Below are positions 1-18,362 of a stretch of DNA of 64,000 nucleotides, piece after piece. The stretch is taken from assembly GCF_012726205.1 (NCBI RefSeq), contig NZ_JAASAE010000018.1, positions 1 to 64,000 of the forward strand. Reading direction: 5' to 3'. A program made the translations under genes and the position numbers. The notes under the pieces were generated by a model. The model saw nothing but the letters and a program-made list of their open reading frames with translations, ran no database searches and was not told the origin of the DNA. Positions within the stretch are counted from its first letter, which is position 1. Each line of letters begins with the position of its first letter. The stretch comes from Rhodococcus sp. HNM0569. GTDB lineage: Bacteria > Actinomycetota > Actinomycetes > Mycobacteriales > Mycobacteriaceae.

Positions 1-2363
1 ACCCGACACATACAACTCACCCACCACACCCGGCACCACCGGACGCAACCACGCATCCAGGACGTGAACGCGTGTTCCCGGAACCACGTATGTCATCCCG
101 GTGGTGAGTGCGGCACCGTCGGCGCCCAGCACGTCGCCGGCGATTTCCGACGACCCGTACGAATCCACCAACTCCACACCCGGCACCGCAGCCCGGATCA
201 CCTCGGCCACCGCGGGATCGAGCCGCTCCCCACTCGACACCACCCGGAACAACCGCAACGCACCCAGCTCGCCGGCATCCCCGTCGAACACCGCCGACAA
301 CATCGACGGCACACCCGTCACCTGCGTCACCGACTCCCGCACCATCAACCCACGCAACGCAACCGGATCGACAGCCACGTCGTCCGACGCCAACACCACC
401 CGCGCCCCCGAACACAACCCCGCCAACAACTCCGTCACACCATCGACGAACGTCACCGCACTCTTCGACACCCGCACATCCGCCACACCCGCAGGCACCG
501 ACCACCGATCCACCGCCCACGACACACGATTCGCCAACCCCGCCTGCGAACCCACCACACCCTTCGGCACACCCGTCGACCCCGACGTGAACAACACACA
601 CCCCACCGAGCCACCCCACACCCCACGCACCCGATCGGAGTCGGTGACCGGGCCGTGCGGAAGTCGTGCGAGTTCGGGAGCGGCGTCGTCGATCGACTCC
701 GTCGTCAGAACCAGTGCAGGCGCGGAATCGGCCAGCATCCGCTCGCGGCGCTCCCGCGGGTGGGACGGATCCATCGGCACCACACCCGCACCCGACGCCA
801 GCACACCCAGCAACGACACCACCGCATCGACGCCTCGAGGCATCGACACCGCAACCCGATCCTCGGTGCCGACACCACGACCGGCGAGCCACCGGGCCAC
901 GCGCGCTACGCGGGCACCCAGTTCCGTGTACGTGAGCTGTTCCGGGCCGGACGTGACCGCGACGTCGGTTCCGCGACGGGCAACGACGTCGAAGAACATG
1001 TCCGACACCGTTTCCCAGTGCGTTTCGGGCGCACCGTGTCGAACAGCGCCCTCCGCGGGACTCGCCGCAGGCAGATGTGCGGCACCCGTGTCCGGGTGCG
1101 CGAGCGAGGCCGACACATGCGCGCACAGGTCGGCGGCGCACTGCCCGAGCGCGGAGTCGTCGAACGACGCGGCGTCGCCGTCGACGCACAGTTCGAGCTC
1201 CCCGTGTACGCCGTCGTCGCTGCCCACGATCTGCGCGGTGACCGACAGGCCCGGTACCGGGCCGCGGGAGATCGACCGGATCGTGGCGGTCGCGTCGCCC
1301 AGTCTCAGTGTGTCGGAGAATGGTTTGATGTTGGCCCATACGCGGGGCCGGACGCCCCCGGTGCCGCGGGAGAGTTCCTCACCGCGCATGCGGGTGTGCG
1401 AACGGATCCGGGAGACGGCAGCGCCCGTCTCGGCGAGGGCGGTGCGGGCGGTGGCGTGCGGGCCGACACGCAACCGTAGCGGCGCGACGTTGACCGCCAT
1501 GGCCGGCACCGTCGCGGCGACGGATCCGAAGCGATTCATCATCGGAAAGCCCAGCACTACTTCGCTTTCCGCCGTTCGTGACGACACGAACGTGCCGAGC
1601 AGCGCGGTGAACGCCTCGCCCCACGAGCGGCCGTCCGCAGCCGCGAAGTCGTGCAGAGCGGTGGTGGTGGCTCGGTCGAGCCGCACGACTGTGGTGCGTA
1701 CCTCCCGTGCGACGTGGTGGCCTTCGGGCACGGTGGGCCACTCCGGCGCCGCGACCCCACGGAGTTCGTCCGCCCAGAAGTCGATGTCCTCGCTCCGTGC
1801 GTCCGATGCCCGGTATGCGGTTTCCTCGTCCACGAGGGCGGCAGCGGACACCGGCCGGCGCGAGCTCTGGTCGGTGCCTCCGGCTCGGTAGAGAGCGGCC
1901 ACGCGGCGCGCCAGCAGTCCGAAGCCGAAGACGTCGAGGACGATGTGGTGCGCCCACAGCGCGATCGACGTCCGGTCCGGGCCGAGCACGAGAATCTCGG
2001 CGCCGAAGCACGGTTCGGACGCGGGGTCGATCGGTGTACGTGCGTGCCCACGGATCCGCGAGTCGGCTGCCGCCTCGGGATCTGCTTCGTGCGACAGGTC
2101 GACGACGCGGACGTCGGCGACGTCCCACGCGGCCGGCTCGGCGGTGACCCCGTCCTCGTCGTCGGGCGCGAAGCGCGTGCCGAGTCCGTCGGCGTCGCGG
2201 ATCGCGCCGGTGAGCGCCTGACGGAGCACCGTGAGGTCGACGTGTCCGCGCACGTCCCACGCGTGCGCGATCACGAAGGCGGACGAGCCGGGCACCATCC
2301 GCTGCGCGAACCACATGCCCGCCTGGGCTGCTGTCGCCGGAATCCGCGTCGAGTCGCCCACGT

Positions 2364-2367
<4 letters not shown>
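1..2367 (-). CDS. Non-ribosomal peptide synthetase, partial (C-A..., 3' end beyond window); A domain probably beta-alanine
   Basis: The reading frame opens at GTG 2367, overlaps the stop of the preceding NRPS by four bases (GTGA), has a GGAGGAG ribosome site, and runs off the left edge with no stop. About 789 residues are visible: a condensation domain with the motif HHIVLDV (second His and Asp kept, usual final Gly replaced by Val), then an adenylation domain with the P-loop FTSGSTGVPKG. Read by hand against GrsA positions, the specificity residues are V235 D236 T239 T278 V299 S301 S322 G330 D331. Asp235, which binds an alpha-amino group, is missing and Asp has moved to 236; this is the hallmark of beta-alanine domains such as that of BlmIV (VDWVISLADK). 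A panD gene in the same operon supports beta-alanine. The carrier domain and any later modules lie outside the window. Family assignment is certain; the substrate is an inference. Confidence 0.93.
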
Positions 2368-12173
<9,806 letters not shown>

Positions 12174-12246
12174 GACGTGCTGACTCCTTCGTCGAGCCCG
12201 CGCCGGGTGCGGCGTTGCTCGACACGCGTGGCGATGGGTGACGGGC

Positions 12247-12654
12247 TCAGCGAGGCGAGAGCTGGTCTATCGCTCCGGGCACCGGCTCGGCGGCGTCGTT
12301 GCCGAGCGCGACGATGCGGTTGTCGGCGTCCACGTGGACGACGCGCGGCGTGTGCCCACGCACGGCCGAGGGCTCGAACCCGCCGAACGACATGATGATC
12401 ACGAGGTCGCCGGGATTGACGAGGTGCGCGGCGGCACCGTTGATGCAGATGCAGCCGGACCCCCGTGCTCCGGTGATCGCATAGGTCTCGAGTCGTGCAC
12501 CATTGGTGATGTCGACGATGTGGACGAGTTCGCCTTCGACGATGTCGGCGGCCTCGAGGAGGTCCTGGTCGATCGTGACGGACCCGACGTAGTGCAGGTC
12601 GGCCGCGGTGACCGTCGCACGGTGAATCTTCCCGTTCACCAGGGTGCGGAGCAT
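12247..12654 (-). CDS. panD: Aspartate 1-decarboxylase (beta-alanine supply)
   Basis: PanD is a pyruvoyl enzyme that converts L-aspartate to beta-alanine. The 135-residue product has the family N-terminus [16 protein letters not shown] and the self-cleavage pair Gly24-Ser25 in HYVGSVT, where Ser25 becomes the pyruvoyl group. ATG 12654 was chosen because it matches the family start exactly and has GGAGAGG upstream; the 35 in-frame codons before it are not PanD-like. It is the first gene of an operon with two NRPS genes, 73 bases before the first, and an iron box lies about 120 bases upstream. PanD normally serves pantothenate synthesis. Here the context, including a beta-alanine-type adenylation domain in the operon, suggests a dedicated copy feeding peptide assembly when iron is low. 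No pan genes are nearby. Confidence 0.95.
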   Translation of the reverse strand: MLRTLVNGKIHRATVTAADLHYVGSVTIDQDLLEAADIVEGELVHIVDITNGARLETYAITGARGSGCICINGAAAHLVNPGDLVIIMSFGGFEPSAVRGHTPRVVHVDADNRIVALGNDAAEPVPGAIDQLSPR

Positions 12655-12775
12655 GCTGTCCTCTCCGAGCGTGCGGGAACGGGGGCGCACGGGAAACCGA
12701 CAGCTCCCACGGCGCACAGCCGAAGGTATGCATGCGGCCCGAAAGCGCACACCACTCACCCCGACGCGCTCAATA

Positions 12776-12794
12776 TTCGGTTACCCTAACCTAA
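12776..12794. promoter_or_regulatory. Iron box (DtxR/IdeR operator)
   Basis: The sequence TTCGGTTACCCTAACCTAA matches the IdeR/DtxR consensus TTAGGTTAGSCTAACCTAA at 17 of 19 positions (differences at 3 and 9). It lies about 120 bases upstream of panD and about 365 bases before the isochorismate synthase, in the divergent intergenic region. On the minus strand an AT-rich AATATT follows the box and could be the -10 of the panD-NRPS operon, so bound repressor would block transcription when iron is plentiful. The other iron-box-like half sites I looked for nearer the isochorismate synthase were absent. Confidence 0.82.
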
Positions 12795-13159
12795 TCGTCA
12801 GACAACATAGCGCACCGAGGACGACCGCGGTCAAGCCCGTCGCGCAGCCGTCGACGATTTCGGAGGTGAGAGCGATTTCGCCGATATCCTCGAACGCTTT
12901 TCGGCCACGACCGGCGAAAACTGTTTTCCGAAACGGCTTTTGCCGCCACGACCTGCGGTTCTCCGATCGCCGCGGCCGGAAACCCCCGATCCGGGGCGAC
13001 CACGTGGACCACCGGACACGCTAGGGTTCCGGTTCGCGCGGAACACGCACACGTCGCGCCGCGCCAGCAACTTTCAGCTTCAACCTGATTCGGCTCGATC
13101 GGCCGCCACCCGGCCGACCTCCGCCCGCCCAGGTGTCGACCCCCAGTGAGGCCGGTGTC
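12795..13159. other. Divergent intergenic region between panD operon and isochorismate synthase
   Basis: About 365 bases with no convincing gene. It is slightly richer in A/T runs than the flanks (around 12860-12930). A short frame from GTG near 12865 to TAG near 13022 (52 codons, Arg-rich) has no recognisable family and no preference over its alternatives, so it is not called. The region presumably holds the isochorismate synthase promoter; no second iron box is visible. Confidence 0.5.
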
Positions 13160-14344
13160 ATGCTCTCGTCGAGAATTGCCACGATCAACACGACCCTCGC
13201 GGACGCCGCGAGCAATCCGGCCGTGTCGGCCGTCGGGGGCGACACGGCCGGATCCTTCACGATGTCGCGGCCGGGCTACTGCCTCCGCGCGACGGGCAGT
13301 GCCGCGGGCTTCGACACGATCGCCGACGGCCGCGAAGCCCTGCGGTCGGGTGCACACGAATACATCGTGGGTGCACTGCCGTTCGACCTTCGCAGCCCCG
13401 CAGCGCTCACCGCGCCCGCATTCGTCGACCACTCCGCCGGGCCCTTCGACGCCGGCGAACCCGCGGCACCGCCTCGTGTTTCGGAGGTCCGTGCCGAGCC
13501 CGAACCCGAGACTCATCTCGCGCGGCTCGACCGTGCGCTCGGCGAATTACGCTCGCCCGAAACGGCTCTCGAGAAGGTCGTGATTGCCCGCACGCTCCGT
13601 GTCGACTTCGACGAGTCGCTCGACCCCGACGTGCTGCTGAGCCGGCTCGTCGCCGCGGACCACGCGGGCAACGGCTTCCGCGTCGATCTCTCCCCCGCAG
13701 GTGCCGACCACGCGGGATGCACACTCGTCGGCTCGAGTCCCGAAGTGCTCGTCGCACGCAAAGGCACTGTGGTGACCTGTCATCCGCTCGCCGGGTCGGC
13801 TCCTCGGTACACCGATCCCGATGCCGACCGCGCGAGCGCCGACGCACTCGCGGCGTCGGCGAAGGACCGCCGTGAGCACGCCCTGGTGATCGACTCGCTG
13901 CGCAGCGCGCTCGCCCCGCTGTGCTCGTCGGTCGACGCACCCGCGACGCCGACCCTCACGCACACCCCCGCGCTGTGGCATCTCGGCACCCCGATCCGTG
14001 CGACTCTGCGCGACAAGGACACCACCGCACTCGATCTCGCGGCCGCGCTGCATCCCACGCCCGCGGTATGCGGCACGCCCACCGACAGCGCGCGCGAGCT
14101 GATCACAGGGCTCGAAGGGGATCGCGGGTTCTACGCGGGCACCGTCGGCTGGTGCGACTCGGCAGGCGACGGCGAGTGGCTCGTCACGATCCGCTGCGCC
14201 GAGCTGTCGGCGGACGGCCGGTCCGCCCGCGCGTACGCGGGCGGCGGCATCGTGGCCGAGTCCGATCCGGCCGCCGAACTCGCCGAGACGTCGACCAAGT
14301 TCCGGACCGTGTTGCGCGCGCTGGGCGTCGCCGAAGGCGAGTGA
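13160..14344 (+). CDS. entC: Isochorismate synthase (EntC/DhbC family)
   Basis: Converts chorismate to isochorismate, the first step towards salicylate or 2,3-dihydroxybenzoate caps of siderophores. The product (about 394 residues) has the chorismate-utilising enzyme core in its C-terminal half: [17 protein letters not shown], the [10 protein letters not shown] stretch, [10 protein letters not shown] and [13 protein letters not shown], followed by [12 protein letters not shown]. These read as EntC/DhbC rather than anthranilate or aminodeoxychorismate synthase. ATG 13160 is preferred (GAGG eight bases upstream); GTG 13133 in the same frame would add nine residues but has no ribosome site. It is divergent from the panD-NRPS operon. 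No aryl-AMP ligase, pyruvate lyase or dihydroxybenzoate dehydrogenase is in the window; these may lie beyond the left edge. So whether the product is salicylate or DHB cannot be told. Confidence 0.9.
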   Translation: MLSSRIATINTTLADAASNPAVSAVGGDTAGSFTMSRPGYCLRATGSAAGFDTIADGREALRSGAHEYIVGALPFDLRSPAALTAPAFVDHSAGPFDAGEPAAPPRVSEVRAEPEPETHLARLDRALGELRSPETALEKVVIARTLRVDFDESLDPDVLLSRLVAADHAGNGFRVDLSPAGADHAGCTLVGSSPEVLVARKGTVVTCHPLAGSAPRYTDPDADRASADALAASAKDRREHALVIDSLRSALAPLCSSVDAPATPTLTHTPALWHLGTPIRATLRDKDTTALDLAAALHPTPAVCGTPTDSARELITGLEGDRGFYAGTVGWCDSAGDGEWLVTIRCAELSADGRSARAYAGGGIVAESDPAAELAETSTKFRTVLRALGVAEGE

Positions 14345-14710
14345 GCGCACACTCGGACGACTTGCGTGAGTTGGCGCTGTAGGACGTCTCCGCTCCGGGT
14401 TTCGACACCACGCGGCGGTGGATCTGCCGCACCGCGTCGCGCACGTAGTCGCGGTCGTCGTCGGTGCCGAACACCGCGACGGCGAGATAGGTCGTGGTGG
14501 TGCGTGCCCGCTTGATCGGGTGCAGGTCGGCTCGGCCGGAATCGACCGTGCTCTCGACGACGCCGCGCCCCACCCCCGGTACCGCGAGCTGCATCACGAC
14601 GTTCGCGACGTTGATCGTGCCGCCGAGCGGAGACACGAGGTCCTCGAGCTGCTGATCGAGCGTGTCTTCCGTGCCCCGTCCACGTACACCCTGACCCCTC
14701 CGATCCGACA
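14345..14710 (-). pseudogene. Truncated DUF2236 (MpaB/Lcp-like oxygenase family) remnant
   Basis: On the minus strand, translation from about 14690 to 14400 gives [20 protein letters not shown], then [30 protein letters not shown] and [10 protein letters not shown]. This is the N-terminal part of the DUF2236 family (heme-type oxygenase relatives such as MpaB and latex-clearing protein). After [14 protein letters not shown] the expected YNAFDPELQLWVAACL block is missing. The frame continues as an Arg-rich antisense of the isochorismate synthase gene, which is clearly not protein. No good start codon with a ribosome site is seen. The fragment is about 110 residues against roughly 270-300 for the family. 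It looks like a gene whose 3' part was lost when the siderophore genes were joined to the cell-wall region. Confidence 0.6.
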
Positions 14711-14735
14711 ACGACCGTTTTCTGACAACGGTCGT
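14711..14735. repeat. Inverted repeat (9-bp arms), terminator or TetR-type operator
   Basis: ACGACCGTT, seven bases, AACGGTCGT: a perfect 9-bp dyad. It lies 50 bases downstream of the deacetylase stop and just upstream of the DUF2236 remnant. It could be a transcription terminator for the deacetylase. It could also be an operator that once controlled the DUF2236 gene, since dyads of this size are typical of TetR sites. No T-tract follows, so the role is open. Confidence 0.5.
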
Positions 14736-14786
14736 GTTCAGTTTGGAGTGTCCGCCTCGCAGGCGCAAGACCCGTTTTGTCGGCGT

Positions 14787-15503
14787 TCAGTCGCGCAGCG
14801 ACAACAGTTCCGAGACCGTGACGAATCGATAGCCCTGCTCGCGGAGGCGAGCCACGATGTCGGGAATCGCGTCGAGCGACGACTGCCGCGACGACGCCAT
14901 GACGTGCAGCAGCACGATCGACCCGGGCCGCACGTGCGCCACGGTGTTCTCGGCGATCTCGTACGCGCCGGGCTGCGACGCCGAATCCGGTTCGACGTCC
15001 CATGTGACCGACGTGCGGTCGTGCTCGGCGAGATAGTGCGGCAACGCGACCAGCTTCTTGCCGTACGGCGGGCGGAACGTGATGTCGCCGTCGTAGCCCG
15101 CCGCGCGGATCGCGTCGTCGGTGGTCTCGACCTCGTCGCGCACCGTCGACGGCGACACGAAGACCATCCGGCGGTGATGGGTCGTGTGGTTGCCGAGTTC
15201 GTGGCCCGCCTGGACGATCTGCCGCCCGTACTCGGGATGCGCCGCGAGGTCCTTGCCGTTGACGTAGAAGGTCGCGGGTACGTCGGCTCGTCCGAGTACG
15301 TCGAGCACCTCGGGTGTGCGAGCGGTCGGGCCGTCGTCGAGCGTGAGGGCGACGACCTTCTCGTCGGTGTCGACGCGGTCCACGAGCGTGCCGAAGGTCT
15401 GCACCGTCCGCGAGTTCATGAGCCCGTACAGGCCGTACGCGACGGCCGCGAGCACCAGCAGCACCGCCACCGCGGTGAACGCGGCGGCGCGTAACCGGCG
15501 CAT
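14787..15503 (-). CDS. Polysaccharide deacetylase (CE4/NodB family), membrane-anchored
   Basis: The 238-residue protein has one N-terminal membrane segment (residues about 6-28) that would place the catalytic domain outside the membrane. The NodB domain shows the family motifs: LTLDDGP (catalytic and metal Asp pair), GNHTTHH (two metal His), RPPYG and LLHVM (late catalytic His). The enzyme class removes N-acetyl groups from cell-wall or surface polysaccharides; the substrate here is unknown. ATG 15503 follows the stop of the GtrA-type gene by one base, so the two are co-transcribed and probably translationally coupled. That places it with arabinogalactan assembly, though such a deacetylase is not part of the M. 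tuberculosis dprE1 locus. Confidence 0.9.
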   Translation of the reverse strand: MRRLRAAAFTAVAVLLVLAAVAYGLYGLMNSRTVQTFGTLVDRVDTDEKVVALTLDDGPTARTPEVLDVLGRADVPATFYVNGKDLAAHPEYGRQIVQAGHELGNHTTHHRRMVFVSPSTVRDEVETTDDAIRAAGYDGDITFRPPYGKKLVALPHYLAEHDRTSVTWDVEPDSASQPGAYEIAENTVAHVRPGSIVLLHVMASSRQSSLDAIPDIVARLREQGYRFVTVSELLSLRD

Positions 15504-15504
15504 C

Positions 15505-16026
15505 TCAGCGGATCCGGAAGATCACGGCCCGCTGCACCACGAAGTTGATGACGGTGGCCGTGCCCTGCGCGACCGCGAACGCGGCGATCAGGCGCCACCA
15601 CTCGTCGGGCAGCGCGTGGTACATCACCCAGTTGAAGCCCACCTGCACCGCGAACGTGATCCCGTACAGCACCACGACGGCCGCGAAACGCGCCTTGCTC
15701 GGCGGCGCGTTGAAGGTCCAGCGCCGGTTGATGAGATAGGCGGTGGTGGTGCCGACGACGAAGCTGATCGACTTCGCGACGCTCACGTGCAGTCCGGCGA
15801 CCGCGTACAGGAGCGTGTACAGGCCGAAGTCGACGACCGCGGACAGGCCACCGGTGACGATGAACCGCACGATCTGCGTCTTGAGGTCGATCGTGTCCTG
15901 CACCACGTCGTCGGTGACAGGGATCTCGACCGGGAGCGGCGCGGTGTGCTCGAGCGACCTCGGCTCGCCTGCCTGTTCTGTCGGCTCGCCTGCCTCTGGG
16001 GGCACGCCACGGTGGTCAGGGGTCAC
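15505..16026 (-). CDS. GtrA-family membrane protein (Rv3789-like)
   Basis: A small protein with four predicted membrane helices ([20 protein letters not shown], then [20 protein letters not shown], a third at [15 protein letters not shown] and a fourth at [17 protein letters not shown]), typical of GtrA. The GtrA protein next to dprE1 in mycobacteria (Rv3789) has been proposed to move decaprenyl-phosphoryl-arabinose or to recruit partners for arabinan synthesis. Here it is divergent from dprE1. The start is uncertain: GTG 16026 gives 173 residues with a hydrophilic 55-residue N-terminus absent from the 121-residue Rv3789, and no ribosome site is seen. A later GTG is possible. It is followed after one base by the deacetylase gene. 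Confidence 0.85.
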   Translation of the reverse strand: MTPDHRGVPPEAGEPTEQAGEPRSLEHTAPLPVEIPVTDDVVQDTIDLKTQIVRFIVTGGLSAVVDFGLYTLLYAVAGLHVSVAKSISFVVGTTTAYLINRRWTFNAPPSKARFAAVVVLYGITFAVQVGFNWVMYHALPDEWWRLIAAFAVAQGTATVINFVVQRAVIFRIR

Positions 16027-16143
16027 GCGACGAGGGTAGCGATCGACGCGCCGGGCGCGCGAACGCCCGCCCCGACCAGGCTGCGCGTCCCGTACCGACC
16101 TGCACCGACGGTTCTGGCACACGGCCACGTCTACTACTGCGGG

Positions 16144-16149
16144 TAATCT
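16144..16149 (+). promoter_or_regulatory. Candidate -10 box for a leaderless dprE1 transcript
   Basis: TAATCT lies eight bases before the dprE1 ATG, so a start site at or within two bases of the A of ATG is expected. No Shine-Dalgarno sequence precedes the ATG, which fits leaderless translation, common in mycobacteria and relatives. No clear -35 is visible at 17 bases. Confidence 0.4.
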
Positions 16150-16157
16150 CTGTCGCG

Positions 16158-17594
16158 ATGTCCACGCCAGCAGAGGAGACGCCCGTCGTGGCGCTCGATA
16201 CCCAGCCCCGCAAGCTCGCAGGGTGGGGGCGCACAGCGGCCACCGAGGCCCACGTGCTCTCCACCCCCGACGTCGAGGTCATCGCCTCGGCGGTCGCGCA
16301 GGTCGCGGAGAACAACAGCTCCAAGCCGTCGCACCTGCGCCGCGGTGTCGTCGCACGCGGTCTCGGCCGCTCGTACGGCGACGTCGCGCAGAACGCGGGC
16401 GGCCTCGTGATCGACATGAACGCCCTGGACAAGATCCACCGCATCGACCGCGACACCGCGTTGGTCGAGGTGGACGCCGGCGTCAACCTCGACCAGCTCA
16501 TGAAGGCCGCGCTGCCGTTCGGTCTGTGGGTGCCCGTGCTGCCCGGCACACGGCAGGTCACGGTGGGCGGCGCGATCGCGAACGACATCCACGGCAAGAA
16601 CCATCACAGCGCGGGCAGCTTCGGCGACCACGTCGTGTCACTGGATCTGCTGACCGCCGACGGCAAGGTGCGCACCCTCACCCCCAAGGGCGGCCGCAAC
16701 GACCCGAAGGGCGCGCTGTTCTGGGCCACGATCGGCGGCATCGGGCTCACCGGCATCATCCTCAAGGCCACGATCAAGATGACGCCGACCGAGACCGCGT
16801 ACTTCATCGCCGACGGCGACGTCACCGCCACGCTCGACGAGACCATCGCGCTCCACAGCGACGGCTCCGACGACAAGTACGAGTACTCGAGCGCGTGGTT
16901 CGACGCGATCTCCGCGCCGCCGAAGACCGGGCGCGCCGCGATCTCGCGCGGCTCGCTCGCGAAGCTCGACCAGTTGCCGAAGAAGCTGCAGCGCGACCCG
17001 CTCAAGTTCGACGCGCCCACGCTGCTCGACCTCCCGGACGTCTTCCCGAACGGCCTCGCGAACAAGTACACCTTCGGGCCCATCGGCGAGCTGTGGTACC
17101 GCAAATCGGGCACCTACCGCGGCAAGGTTCAGAACCTGACGCAGTTCTATCACCCGCTCGACATGTTCGGCGACTGGAATCGGGCATACGGCTCGAAGGG
17201 CTTCCTGCAGTACCAGTTCGTCGTGCCCACCGAGGCCGTCGACGAGTTCAAGAACATCATCTACCGCATCCAGGGTTCGGGGCACTACTCGTTCCTCAAC
17301 GTGTTCAAGCTGTTCGGTGAGGGCAACCGGGCCCCGCTCAGCTTCCCGATGCGCGGGTGGAACATCGCCGTCGACTTCCCGATCACGGGCGGCCTGAACG
17401 AGCTCGTCACCGAACTCGACAAGCGCGTGCTCGAGTTCGGCGGCAGGCTCTACACCGCGAAGGACTCGCGCACCACCGCCGAAACCTTCCACAAGATGTA
17501 CCCACGCATCGACGAATGGCTCGCCACGCGCCGCAAGTACGACCCGCACGGCGTGTTCGCCTCGGACATGTCGCGACGATTGGAACTGAATTGA
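16158..17594 (+). CDS. dprE1: Decaprenylphosphoryl-beta-D-ribose oxidase
   Basis: DprE1 is the FAD enzyme that oxidises decaprenyl-phosphoryl-ribose to the 2-keto form. DprE2 then reduces this to decaprenyl-phosphoryl-arabinose (DPA), the arabinose donor for arabinogalactan. The 478-residue protein has the FAD-binding stretches [15 protein letters not shown] and [20 protein letters not shown] and the substrate-domain block [10 protein letters not shown]. Lys435 in YTAKDSRTT corresponds to M. tuberculosis Lys418. The notable change is Ala404 in GWNIAV: the aligned residue in M. tuberculosis is Cys387, the cysteine covalently modified by benzothiazinones. The constant offset of 17 at both sites supports this alignment. 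The stop overlaps the start of dprE2 (TTGA). ATG 16158 matches the usual start. Confidence 0.98.
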   Translation: MSTPAEETPVVALDTQPRKLAGWGRTAATEAHVLSTPDVEVIASAVAQVAENNSSKPSHLRRGVVARGLGRSYGDVAQNAGGLVIDMNALDKIHRIDRDTALVEVDAGVNLDQLMKAALPFGLWVPVLPGTRQVTVGGAIANDIHGKNHHSAGSFGDHVVSLDLLTADGKVRTLTPKGGRNDPKGALFWATIGGIGLTGIILKATIKMTPTETAYFIADGDVTATLDETIALHSDGSDDKYEYSSAWFDAISAPPKTGRAAISRGSLAKLDQLPKKLQRDPLKFDAPTLLDLPDVFPNGLANKYTFGPIGELWYRKSGTYRGKVQNLTQFYHPLDMFGDWNRAYGSKGFLQYQFVVPTEAVDEFKNIIYRIQGSGHYSFLNVFKLFGEGNRAPLSFPMRGWNIAVDFPITGGLNELVTELDKRVLEFGGRLYTAKDSRTTAETFHKMYPRIDEWLATRRKYDPHGVFASDMSRRLELN

Positions 17595-18352
17595 TCAACG
17601 CTGTCGGCAACCCCCAGACCATCCTGCTGCTCGGGGGCACGTCCGAGATCGGCCTCGCGATCTGCACCGAGTACCTGAAGCGCTCGCCCGCCAAGATCAT
17701 CCTCGCGGCGCTGCCCGGCGACCCTCTGCGCGACGAATCCGTCGCGCAGATGAAAGCCGCGGGCGCCACCGACGTCGAGCTGATCGACTTCGACGCGCTC
17801 GACACCGCATCGCACCGGGACGTCGTCGACAAGGCGTGGAGCGGCGGCGACGTCGACGTCGCGGTCGTCGCCTTCGCGCTCGACGCGGACGCCGAACAGC
17901 TGTGGCAGGACCAGGCCAAGGCCGTCAAGGTCGCCGAGGTCAACTACACCGCGTCCGTCTCGGTCGGCGTGCTGCTCGGCGAGAAGATGAAGGCACAGGG
18001 CTTCGGCCGCATCATCGTGATGTCGTCGGTCGCGGGCGAGCGCGTCAAGCGTGCCAACTTCGTGTACGGCTCGACGAAGGCAGGCACCGACGGCTTCTAC
18101 CTCGGGCTCGGCGAGGCACTCGCGAACTTCGGCCCGCGCGTCACCGTCGTGCGGCCGGGCCAGGTGCGCACCAAGTTCAGCGCGCACGTCGACGAGGCAC
18201 CGCTCACCGTGAACAAGGAGGACGTCGCGGCCCTCGCGGTGCGCGCGTCCGACAAGGGCAAGGAAATCGTGTGGGCACCCGCGGCATTCCGTTTCGTGAT
18301 GATCGTGCTGCGGCACGTTCCGCGCGCGATCTTCCGCAAGCTGCCGGTCTAG
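17591..18352 (+). CDS. dprE2: Decaprenylphosphoryl-D-2-keto-erythropentose reductase
   Basis: The short-chain dehydrogenase partner of DprE1, completing epimerisation of decaprenyl-phosphoryl-ribose to DPA with NAD(P)H. The 253-residue product has the nucleotide motif [10 protein letters not shown], the SDR active site Ser-Tyr-Lys (SSVAGER, then YGSTK) and the family ending FRKLPV. The start is TTG 17591, overlapping the dprE1 stop as TTGA. From there the protein reads [10 protein letters not shown], matching the conserved MVLDAVGNPQT of the mycobacterial enzyme, one residue shorter. No in-frame ATG or GTG fits better. The overlap and rare start codon imply translational coupling to dprE1, which suits an enzyme pair acting in sequence. 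Confidence 0.97.
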   Translation: MINAVGNPQTILLLGGTSEIGLAICTEYLKRSPAKIILAALPGDPLRDESVAQMKAAGATDVELIDFDALDTASHRDVVDKAWSGGDVDVAVVAFALDADAEQLWQDQAKAVKVAEVNYTASVSVGVLLGEKMKAQGFGRIIVMSSVAGERVKRANFVYGSTKAGTDGFYLGLGEALANFGPRVTVVRPGQVRTKFSAHVDEAPLTVNKEDVAALAVRASDKGKEIVWAPAAFRFVMIVLRHVPRAIFRKLPV

Positions 18353-18362
18353 GCTCCTCGTC

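Noticed and set aside
12644-13024. Plus-strand frame of 126 codons across the panD promoter
   Set aside because: It is antisense to the panD start and crosses the iron box; no family and no ribosome site.
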